DNA from: Siphonodentalium dalli
Lineage: Eukaryota; Mollusca; Scaphopoda; Gadilida; Siphonodentaliidae
Assembly: GCA_032622095.1 (NCBI GenBank)
Contig: CP136065.1
Location: 37,236,732 to 37,300,731 of the forward strand
Direction of reading: 5' to 3'
DNA length: 64,000 nucleotides
The position numbers were made by a program, and so were the translations under genes. The notes beneath the pieces are model-generated. The model ran no database searches and was not told where the DNA came from. It saw only the letters and a list, made by a program, of their open reading frames with translations. Each line of letters begins with the position of its first letter. Within the stretch, counting starts at the first letter, position 1. This document shows, piece by piece, positions 55,360 to 64,000 of the stretch.

Positions 55360-56657
55360 TGGAACTAAACGAAGTCTAGGACACGCTTCCAATGCATCTA
55401 TGTGCAAATATGTATTATAAATAGTTTCACATTCACAATGAAAATACATATTGGTACATGTACGTATAATGTCAAATAGTTGGTTAGCAACCGAAAAACC
55501 TGCGATAACTGTTGATAAGGTTCATCGTCATGTGTGGAAATAAATTCGCAGTTGTTGGTAATAGAATGACGGTCTAATGCGCTATGAACAATTCCGACTG
55601 ACCGTCCGGGAGACCCAATTTAACAGAGATGAACAACGTTTAATGCACGAATATACTGCACATAAAACGAAACGTATAATCAAGCTTCATTAGCAGTCTA
55701 AGGATTGATAATTTAATTGAATTAATTTAATAGTTTCTCCCTTTAGGTATTGAAAGACGTGCATCGTTAATTAAAGGCTGAGGCGCACCTGTGGTGAACG
55801 AAATCCTGTTTTTTCCGGCGTTCACCAATCTGTTCAGTGTAAATCAGAATTTAACCCTTTCTGTACTAAATAGTCACGAAGAGAGGTTAGTTCCACCGGG
55901 AAATCGTCATGTAGTATGTTTGTTGAACTTATTACCTGAACATTTCGACCGATAAATAGGAAACCTTCTGCATTCGTATTATCTGTTCATCTGTCTCTTG
56001 TATACTTATATTACCTGAAAATATCTCAATTTGAATGATATATTATTATGTAATACAGAGTATACTTTATAACTAATGGGATAACAGTTAGGTACTAAAT
56101 GGGCTAGAACAACAGCATGTTCTCCCGAAAACCAGCACATTATCTGCTTATAATAGAACTTGATTTAGGTATATAATCGGCTTAGAATCGCCTCATTATG
56201 ACTCCATAATGTGCTGAAATGAACACATTTTAGTCACATTGATAATGAGGTGATTCTAAGCAGAATATGTGCGTATAATGACACAAATAAGCCAACTGAC
56301 GACTTTTCAGGTGTGCACGCTTTAACAGATGTTTTCACTGCGGCCCGCGCCATAAAACGAAATAACGGATAAGAGTCCATTATCAGCTTATTTCAGAATC
56401 AAATAATCACATTGTGTGCCTACTTCGAAGCTAATTTTTCCATTAATGATAAGCGTGGGGTTGTGATCCATAGAGGGACGGTAGCTTGCTTTGTGTATCT
56501 GGGCGAGTTTGTTAGTTGTTTTCCGGAGTTCATTTTTTTTTCTTACAATCTTTACAATTTTTTCTTACACTCTTTAACAATTTTTATAATTTTTTATCAT
56601 TATTTCTTACATTCTTTAACAATATTTTATTAATTATTATAAAAAGTAGTGTAAAAT
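55360..56657. repeat. Right-arm mirror of 53531-54840
   Basis: Contains the family A copy (56105-56425, plus orientation), the mirrored SINE fragment and the T-rich TTCTTACA(A/T)TCTTTAACAATTTTT units at 56535-56640. No gene seen. Confidence 0.7.
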
Positions 56658-57325
56658 TTGTTAGGCCAATGCATTCTCTTATATATGCGAGGCTACCTAT
56701 AGTCGACTCGCATACATAAGAGAATGTATTGGCACAGGGTTTTCAAACAAAAATCAGGAAGCTCCCGTCATGCAAGGGTTAATGCTTTGGGGTGATTTTC
56801 AGGCAACGTTATCCATCTGCGAGGTCTCTCGTTCACAAATAAGACTAACGTCATTATATCATACACATCAGCGACGTGGTCAAGATTGTTTTGGTGTTCA
56901 CTTTTGAGGATAATATTTATGTGATATGGACTAGCGGCTGAAACGGTAATAAACTTCAATAAACGAAACTTACAATGAACGTAACTGATCCGTCTGAGCA
57001 TGAATCTATTGGCTGAATGTCGCGATATTTACTCATGACTGGCATTTTTCAGACTGCTCACATACTTTAATAACCCTTTCATGACGGGAGTTGCGCTCGT
57101 GCAGCATTGGAAACCATGTGCCAGTGCAGTCTCTTATATATGCGAGTCTCCCATAGGGAGCCTCGCATATATAAGAGAATGCACTGTCTTAATAGCACAA
57201 GTTACATATTGTTAGGCCAATGCAATATCTTATATATATACATGGGTGACTCGCATATATAAGAGAATGCATTGGCACAGGGTTTTCGCAAAATTTCAGG
57301 TAGCTCCAGTCATAAAAATGTTAAT
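56658..57325. mobile_element. Right-arm mirror of the hairpin-bearing MITEs
   Basis: Hairpins at 56658-56739, 57114-57188 and 57209-57282 mirror those at 53450, 53001 and 52907. The intervening termini read CCCGTCATGCAAGGGTTAA, AACCCTTTCATGACGGGAG and CCAGTCATAAAAATGTTAA. The hairpin at 57209 has diverged in one arm (ATGCAATATCTTATATATAT) compared with its mirror. Confidence 0.7.
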
Positions 57326-57904
57326 TATTTTAGAACATCCACCAATACTACAAGACAAAAGGGGGTGAGCCCTTACATACCCCCCCCCCCCAAATAATTT
57401 AGTTCTGAATTACCACGTATGCTGTTTCGTCAAAATTCCGAAATCAACGGCGAATCCAAACTAATATCGGATAAGAAATCATTAAAATCTGCACTTAATA
57501 ACCAAGCTGTTTGTTAAAAATCTCTTAACCGTGAATCGTGACAATCCAAGACGTGTAGAATGTTGTAATAGCAATTAATTCAAGGCTATATTAGTATGTA
57601 GCACGTTACATGTATCACTGACTCGCGACTCTGCTGTTAAAATGTTCTTCCCTGAAATAAGTTATTTTGGTATGGACCATGGAGAGTATATTACATGTAT
57701 ATGTATATATGTTATTCGTATTTATCTACTTTCGTATATGCGCATGGGGGATAACTGGAAGATGGTCCTTGACACCATGTCATCCCGGCGATATACCTCT
57801 ACATGTAGTCATACAAACATACTCTATTGTACATCGTTAAATAACTAATCGACCAAAGTCACAATGCTAGTCAAGTATCTTCGCAGTGCGATCGACAGAT
57901 AAGT
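57326..57904. other. End of right arm and its outer flank; no recognised gene
   Basis: Contains a 10-C run near 57381 and the mirrored 68-codon frame at 57642-57848. After 57852 similarity to the left flank stops abruptly. Confidence 0.4.
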
Positions 57905-57911
57905 ATACACA

Positions 57912-57978
57912 TAGCTGGCCGTCCAACTATACCCTCGAACATAGGGAGCTGCCCGTCCAACTATACCCTCGAACATGT
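57912..57978 (+). repeat. Short tandem duplication
   Basis: CCGTCCAACTATACCCTCGA followed by ACAT occurs twice, about 37 bp apart. Confidence 0.7.
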
Positions 57979-58212
57979 CCATTGTGTAGTTGGGACCTTA
58001 ATTAGCGAACTGACTGAATGGGAACCGGTCCAATTCCTGATGTTTAATCAGAACACCAAGAAAGAAAATCACAAATGAGATTATTAGTTTGGCAAAGTAT
58101 AATGGGAATTAAATATCTTCTCTGACAAGTACCAATCAACAAGAAGCTTACTTTTTTCTAAACGCAAGAAATTAGTCCCGGAAGAGAAAATGTTTCTTTA
58201 TATGGAACTGGT

Positions 58213-58596
58213 TCAGCTGTCGATTGTTCCAGGTTGGCAGATGTTCACACGGGTCAATGGGTTCAAGGTTGCTAACTCATCAGACAAAGGCGATATAAGT
58301 TGTGACCTCACACGCACATTAATAGGGTATGTATAGTATGACCGCGTAGATAATATGATCCAAACTTGATTATAGAATGTAAATTTAGTAACAGGCCACA
58401 TTTTCTGGACTGTAGTTTCCATGTAGGCGACAGATACGAACTCCCTGTAGCAATCATAGTGGGATTTGCTATCTCGGGTAACAAGAATGGAATGACGAAC
58501 AGGAACCGGCTTCGAGCAAAGATCGGGTAACAATTCCGAATGCATGAGCAGATACAGAGATATATTCCCTGGCATTCCACTCAACGACACATGCAT
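58213..58596 (-). CDS. Uncharacterised 127-codon frame
   Basis: The longest Met-initiated frame in this part of the window. It opens MHVSLSGMPGNISLYLLMHS and has a mixed composition that could be protein, with four cysteines and no repeats. No domain, signal peptide or splice site is convincing, and a second minus-strand frame (58308-58580) overlaps it. It may be a chance frame. It is listed so that it can be checked. Confidence 0.25.
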   Translation of the reverse strand: MHVSLSGMPGNISLYLLMHSELLPDLCSKPVPVRHSILVTRDSKSHYDCYREFVSVAYMETTVQKMWPVTKFTFYNQVWIILSTRSYYTYPINVRVRSQLISPLSDELATLNPLTRVNICQPGTIDS

Positions 58597-58769
58597 CGCA
58601 CGTTATAGAGTATTATAACACCCGATCAGCCCGAGAAATTTACAACCGGTTATGAGTTTATGTTACCAATTAAATATGTGGTTATGTGGTGAATACAAAT
58701 CAATACTCCATAGTCGATATTACACATATTTAGTTCAACGCATTGTTAAATAATATAACGTTATTATAA

Positions 58770-58909
58770 AATGTTATGTACAGTATGTGTTTTTTCTTGT
58801 ACGAGTCCAGGTTGTGGTGAAAAGTCATATTGGACAAGACACGCAGTCCAATATGACTTTTCGCACAACCTGGACGAGTACAAGAAAAACTCATACTGTA
58901 CACAACATT
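58770..58909. mobile_element. 140-bp hairpin MITE
   Basis: AATGTTATGTACAGTATG, then CTTGTACGAGTCCAGGTTGT and AAAAGTCATATTGGAC on the left pair with GTCCAATATGACTTTT, ACAACCTGGACGAGTACAAG and CATACTGTACACAACATT on the right. The loop is about 10 bases. Related words (AGTCATATTG, GTCCAATATGAC) recur at 59185-59235. The three small frames here on both strands are shadows of the hairpin. Confidence 0.7.
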
Positions 58910-59548
58910 GTATAATGACATTTTTATTATCCATCTGTATATGTTTATCCAAATTTTGGGAATAAAACTTTAGTGGTTATTTTTGGTATTTGTCGACACT
59001 TAATTCTCTATAAATGCCAGTATTTGATAATCAGAAAGTATGATTTGGAACAGTGAACACAGAAATGGAAAAAAAAACTAAATGGGGAAGTGACACGTCT
59101 GCTAAATCCACCAGTATTGCGCGATTTCACTGATTCATTTCGCAATAGTTAATTCGTGACGTCACAGAGTCCCGGTTAAAAAAAAGTCATATTGCACACT
59201 TGGGAGTCCAATATGACATTCGGGAGTCCAGTATGCATTTTTCCCGGATTATCACATGGCGGCTTTTGCCCAATCAGAAATAGTGTTAGTTAAGGGATGG
59301 ATAATAATGTCTTATAATGGAGTCTGTATAGCTTTTTAATCTTGGATTAATTAAAGAGCACAGTACTCTTCTCTTCTTTTGTGCATTACTCCTAACTATC
59401 GGAGCTATTTATTCCATACACCAGAAGCCGGATTTATAATATATCACAAGCAGCATCAAGCAGCCACATTAAATAAAGGTCGCTCACCGGACCTCATTAG
59501 ATAACTTCCATTGGTCGAGGGCTGCTTGACGTGTTATAAAAATATTTT
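58910..59548. other. No recognised gene; diverged hairpin relative at 59180-59240
   Basis: AAAAAAGTCATATTGCACAC, GGGAGTCCAATATGACATTC and GGGAGTCCAGTATGCA form a weaker version of the preceding MITE. A short inverted pair AAGCAGCC/GGCTGCTT flanks 59455-59530. Confidence 0.4.
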
Positions 59549-59649
59549 ATAAGCACGGTGTCTGATTTATAAGCGAAATAAGCATCGTGCGCGCCCTCCG
59601 GGCGCTTGTGATCTTTATTTCGCTTATAAATCGGACGCCGTTCTTATAA
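59549..59649. mobile_element. 101-bp palindrome with GC-rich tip
   Basis: TTATAAGCACGGTGTCTGAT, TTATAAGCGAAATAA and GTGCGCGCCC on the left pair with GGGCGCTTGTGAT, TTATTTCGCTTATAA and ATCGGACGCCGTTCTTATAA on the right, around a three-base tip (TCC). Probably a foldback MITE. Confidence 0.65.
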
Positions 59650-60284
59650 CGTAGATTTCGGAATCTTAAGATAAAATGCATGAAGCTCGTGTATTATATG
59701 CATGTGTATCCAGGGGATGTCCGCAATCAAACACGTTTTTAAAAGTCAAGACATTACCAATTTACAGTTAGCTCGCCTTTTGGTTGATCGGTCGTCCGTA
59801 TCAGTTGGTAACAACATGATCATCTTGATCGTGTGATTTCAAAACAGCCGAGGTTAGAACACGATGATCATATTGATAAAACACGCCACAGCAGACCATG
59901 ACCAACCGAAGATACACGCTCAATGGAACAATGTACCAAAGTTCAGAATATTCGTAAATTACGCATAACACTTAAATATGGGAAATATGTCAAACACTAT
60001 ACCAAATTCTGACACCTTGGATGTTTCAGGCAACATAATCCTAAATCAAACTTTTAAAAGAAGCGCGATGTGTTGCTGAAGAAGCGTGATGTGTTGCTGA
60101 TGAAATGCGCCAGGAACAGGAACATAATTTTCGTCCAAAATTCTGAAATAGTGACTAGTTATTCAAAACCTGTTCTTGTAACCTATTCCTCATTTGTTCC
60201 AGTTGCCCGGAATAGTGAATATCATGGTCGCCAATTTCCCAGTTGACATCAGATGTGTAATCTGAGCACAAATGGTTTATCGGT
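59650..60284. other. No recognised gene
   Basis: A short direct repeat (AAGCG(C/T)GATGTGTTGCTGA, twice) lies at 60061-60100. Otherwise unique. Confidence 0.35.
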
Positions 60285-60725
60285 GTAAGCCTGTTCTCCT
60301 GAAAATAATCTCATATTGAACTTATTTCAAAAACGCAACCGGCATTAATTGAATCTGAATTACGCTCTATATGAACCTAAAATGCGGGTTTTAAAATAGT
60401 CCAATATGGGACAATTTCGTACGAAATAAGCCAATATTGGCATTATTTAATCAACCTGTGTTCTTCAAGATGACTTACCCGATATATGCTCTTTATAATG
60501 TGTTTTCACTGCGGCCCGCGCCATTCAACGAAATAACTGATATAAGCTTACTATGGACTTATTTCAGCACCAAATCAGTCAGACTTTGAACCTATGTGAA
60601 TATTTAGGACCAATATTAATCTATTTGCACGAGGATATGTTGAAGAATCAGTCCGACTTTGAACCCATGTGAATATTTAGGAACAATATCAACCTATTTG
60701 CACGAAGATATGTTGAAGAATGACA
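60285..60725 (+). repeat. Dispersed repeat family A, divergent copy with a duplicated end
   Basis: Runs from CTGTTCTCCTGAAAATA through TTTTCACTGCGGCCCGCGCC to GCACGAGGATATGTTGAAGA. The final 76 bases are then repeated (CAGTCCGACTTTGAACCCAT to CGAAGATATGTTGAAGAA at 60647-60721) with a few changes. Confidence 0.6.
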
Positions 60726-61854
60726 TCTTTATCGACGTAAAACTTGCAGCGAAGTGATATGCGAAATTGTAACGATAAGAAGTCTTTAATCCTTGCCAAT
60801 GAATCGCTTTTAGTTCCAACGATTTGCTATGCCTCTTGTGCCAGCGTAATTTACTCAAAATATATGCTGGATGGTCGTTAACCTTGAGGAGTTTGTTTGA
60901 TATTCGTTATTTTATATTGACTATATCTCAGATCAGCTAGAACTGTATTGTCAGATCAGAACGCAAGCGATGTATGAACAAAACATGGGTGTATGTATAG
61001 ACCTATATCAAAGGGAGCCGGGAAACGTTTTAGTAATGTGAAACGCACCTAACAACAGCCGGTTAGTCATGCTGACGTGGATATCACCCAAACAAAAACG
61101 ATATTCTATTTCCACGCAATGAGTAAATACCACAAAATACAGTGATATTCCTTTGTTGTGACAGAAACGCATTTAAGACTTGGCAAATGAGAATGAAGTG
61201 ATGTTATTTTAGATTAATGTAACCACCGACGACCTGTATATTCAGCGATGCGACTAAAAAGAGTTGAAATAACTCAATATCGAGTATACTAGTCTAGCCA
61301 AAACATGTTTTTCGCCTCTACGATGTTTGGTTTGATCTCCAGGTGCTTCTTTGTTGTACAGGAACGCGCAGTCAGTGACCGGAACTCATATGGGTATACA
61401 TATCTAGTGTACAACATAGATGAATACCCGTTGGAGATAGTTGGGTTGTGATACTAGACTAAATGTACCGTTTCACATGTGTTCTAGAAGGGGAATAAAT
61501 ACCACTGAGGTCAAGCACACGTGTTACACAGATACTATGCACTCAATACTTTCGTTGATGTTAATAGAGACAATAAGGGTGTTTGGGAAATCACGGATAT
61601 AGTAACGACTACGTTTCGTTTAGCAATTCGCAGTCTTAAAATGCATCTATATATATAATAGGGCAAAAAAATTCGTTTCGCTAATTCGCTAAAAATAAAT
61701 GCAGTCAATACTCCAAGGATTAATATGTAATCGTGGTTCGCGATGAGGTATATAATGATAGTTAATCTCAGTAACACGTGACATGGTATGTTTGATTGAA
61801 TATCAGAATATAGGATATCCTATAATCCCATGTCCCATAATATGTGAAAAAAGT
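60726..61854. other. No recognised gene
   Basis: AT-rich unique sequence. The 80-codon minus frame at 61535-61777 is hydrophobic but otherwise unsupported. Confidence 0.35.
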
Positions 61855-62020
61855 GAATTATCGAAATATGAAATACAACGAAAAAGCGAAATAGGAAATA
61901 CATCGACATAGCGGAACATGAAATACTGCGAAATGGCGAAATAGAGCGACATATAGAAATAGGAAATACAGCGAAATAACGAGATACACTATTACACAGC
62001 GATATTATTCACGAAATAAT
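61855..62020 (+). repeat. Degenerate GAAATA-type short tandem repeat
   Basis: GAAATACAGCGAAATA, CGAAATATGAAATAC and similar words recur about a dozen times with irregular spacing. Confidence 0.6.
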
Positions 62021-62090
62021 GGAGATATTTGAAGGGTTTTAAAGAGATTTTGAGAAAATAAATAATAAAACACCCAGCTTGTTATGGGAA

Positions 62091-62170
62091 TAAATCATCA
62101 AAAAGTTATATAAATCATCAAAAAGTTATATAAATCATCAAAAAGTTATATAAATCATCAAAAAGTTATA
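62091..62170 (+). repeat. Four perfect copies of a 20-bp unit
   Basis: TAAATCATCAAAAAGTTATA is repeated four times without a mismatch. Perfect identity suggests recent expansion. Confidence 0.9.
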
Positions 62171-62984
62171 TAAATATAAGAAATGAATGTAGTGGGTGCG
62201 TACATGTGTTACATTGTTTTTGTAGGATACGTGAGAACCGCATCCCGAAAATTCTTGAAGTCCACACATCTTCATTGATGTGATCTGTATTGCTAATATA
62301 ATTAATAATTTCACACTATAATCCAATCACCAAGTACTTTATTTGCTTGGCTTTATGAGAGGAAGCTTCATTTTCTGTCACAATGTTGACCTTGTAACTG
62401 CATGATATAACATCGATATGTACAGTCATCAGTAACATTATCATACCCGCATAACTATAATACACTGAAGAATTAAGGAACAACATAATAGTGCCGCATA
62501 AGAAACATAAATGTTGAGGCATACTTGCTAGTCTACACAAGCAGCAGGCAATCAACTGGAAATAGGCCACAGTATTGGAGATATCTGGTCAAATGGGGAT
62601 TTGGTTATGGACCTTTCGGGAAAAGAAAGAAAACGGATTCGAATGCACCAATACATTGCAAGAACGTCCATAATCAGAACTAATTTAAGATATAAGGGGG
62701 CAATGAGGCGTTCTACACTAAATTAACGACTTTGTCAAAATTGTACTGTCACATACGTCCTGGGATTTCGGAGGTGCAATGATAAACCGTCACGTTCAGT
62801 GTTTGTGACAAGGCACTAACAAGAAAGTAATAAACCAAAAGAAACAATATTCAATACATGAAGAAATAACGAGGGGAAAATATCGACAGCCGAGACAGGC
62901 CACAACAATAAACCACAGCATGTGCCATGTCAGAGAGGAGAGTTGAGAATGGTTGGGCGAGAAGCCCCCGGGATGGTCCAATTG
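62171..62984. other. No recognised gene
   Basis: AT-rich. Small minus-strand frames at 62138-62570 and 62796-62993 have no recognised domain. Confidence 0.35.
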
Positions 62985-63405
62985 ATCGCTCAATCAATTT
63001 TTTACCCTGTGCCAATGCATTCTCTTATATATGCGAGTCGACCATAGGTCGCCTCGCATATATAAGAGAATGCATTGGCCTAACAATTTTTTATAATTTT
63101 TTTTTAAATAAATGTTTCTTACATTTTTTAGGACATAAAATAAAAAACATCCATTACCATGCAGGGAGCCCCACACATATATAGAAGCATATCGAAGAGT
63201 GTCGTCTGCTCATGTTTGTCTGGGGCTCTGTATGGGTGAAATTATAAAATTGTTAAAGAATACAAGAAAAAATTATTAAAATTATAAAAAATTGTTAGGC
63301 CAATGCATTCTCTTATATATGCGAGGCGACCTATGGTCGACTCGCATATATAAGAGAATGCATTGGCACAGGGTAAAAAATTGATTGAGCGATCTTCTCC
63401 TTCAC
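62985..63405. mobile_element. Inverted pair of hairpin elements
   Basis: GATCGCTCAATCAATTTTTT at 62985 and its inverse at 63383-63402 bound two hairpins, 63005-63087 and 63292-63373, in opposite orientation. Each is the 80-bp family (CCCTGTGCCAATGCATTCTC to GCATTGGCCTAACAA). The inner parts carry T- and A-rich GTTAAAGAATACAAGAAA-type units. Identity of the two arms over at least 105 bp makes this a palindrome of palindromes. Confidence 0.75.
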
Positions 63406-63660
63406 ACGATGTGCCCGTTACCCGTAATGATGTACTTAAATATAATTGGAGATCAATTGTTGGTATTGTGCATGGTATGGTCCACACTATATATTTGACA
63501 TTAACATAACATAACATCAAGATACACAGAACGAGTCGAATGACTCTTAGTTCCGGATTATATCAAAAGTTATTTTACTGCATGGCAATCCATCCCTTCT
63601 GTATCAAAAGACATTGAAAAGACATTGTATGGAGTTATAGTTTTACACCTTTCTCACGAT
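63406..63660. other. No recognised gene
   Basis: Unique spacer. GACATTGAAAAGACATTG is a minor local duplication. Confidence 0.3.
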
Positions 63661-64000
63661 GAACTACTACTGATAAGAATTACGAATATCCAACATTAGT
63701 CGCCCAATGAACTACTACCGATAATAATTACGAATATCCAACATTAGTCGCCCAATGAACTACTACGGATAATAATTACGAATATCCAACATTAGTCGCC
63801 CAATGAACTACTACGGATAATAATTACGAATATCCAACATTAGTCGCCCAATGAACTACTACGGATAATAATTACGAATAGTTTATAGTAGTCGCCCAAT
63901 CAACTACTACGGATAATAATTACGAATATCCAACATTAGTCGCCCAATGAACTACTACGGATAATAATTACTAATATCCAACATTAGTCGCCCAATGAAC
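63661..64000 (+). repeat. 48-bp satellite, about seven copies, running off the window
   Basis: The unit starts GAACTACTAC and ends ATTAGTCGCCCAAT, with starts at 63661, 63709, 63757 and so on every 48 bases. One unit (about 63853-63900) differs strongly in its middle (GTTTATAGTAGTCG). The others differ by one or two bases. The array continues past 64000, so its length is unknown. Confidence 0.9.

Larger units (their letters stand above)
52348..57852. repeat. Giant inverted repeat, arms about 2.71 kb, spacer about 86 bp
   Basis: The left arm (52348-55061) and right arm (55147-57852) are inverted copies centred near 55100. Landmarks mirror each other: TCGATTAGTTATTTAACGAT at 52348 and its inverse at 57833-57852, the ATGTTCTTCCCTGAAAT phrase (52541-52558 and 57641-57659), the three 80-bp hairpins, the family A repeat and the Tc1-like terminus. 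The arms differ by a few per cent, including small indels. A 68-codon frame read outward in both arms is identical, but it is short and unsupported. Confidence 0.9.

Noticed and set aside
63661-64000. CRISPR-like array
   Set aside because: The whole 48-bp unit repeats with no unique spacers, and the DNA is animal. It is a satellite.

Overview
The window is nuclear DNA from an animal, most likely a mollusc or a related lophotrochozoan. It is AT-rich and has no operons and no long intact genes. ACATGTA-type words recur throughout. It is packed with animal repeats: a tRNA-derived SINE with an (AATC)n tail, a Penelope-like element with a GIY-YIG domain, CR1/jockey-like LINE ends with an (ATT)n tail, and many short DNA transposons. 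The assignment rests on repeat types and protein remnants read by eye, not on a database match. Nothing here looks like a complete host gene. Most open reading frames under 100 codons are chance frames or shadows of palindromes.

Layout. 0-16 kb: mostly unique AT-rich DNA holding a TAACTACC minisatellite, hairpin MITEs (3.5, 5.1, 10.2 and 13.4 kb), a decayed two-exon coding remnant (3.65-4.35 kb), a 288-bp tandem duplication, a TTAA-flanked 517-bp element, a SINE, and a GC-rich inverted-repeat element at 10.4 kb. 16.5-19.2 kb: a 2.6-kb element with about 305-bp inverted repeats and no coding capacity. 20.2-21.2 kb: a transposon-like unit with perfect 28-bp inverted repeats that encloses seven copies of a 141-bp G-rich satellite. 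22-37 kb: a hAT-like non-autonomous element, LINE and Penelope fragments, a gag-like retroelement family whose 3' tail is shared with the SINE, and a piggyBac-like MITE that carries a hairpin. 37-42 kb: TTAA-flanked (Kolobok- or piggyBac-like) elements. One of them sits inside a reading frame that contains a P-loop.

43.4-52.3 kb is a block of nested tandem segmental duplications (units of about 1.63 and 2.86 kb). It carries minus-strand remnants of a spliced gene. 52.35-57.85 kb is a giant inverted repeat: two arms of about 2.7 kb around an 86-bp spacer. Each arm holds three copies of an 80-bp hairpin, a dispersed repeat and one half of a Tc1-like element. 57.9-64 kb is mostly unique DNA with further palindromes and short tandem arrays, ending inside a 48-bp satellite that runs off the window.

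The common theme is self-complementary DNA at every scale, from 30-bp stems to 2.7-kb arms. Much of it comes from non-autonomous DNA transposons with subterminal hairpins or enclosed minisatellites. No autonomous transposase was recognised, so these elements must have been mobilised from elsewhere in the genome.
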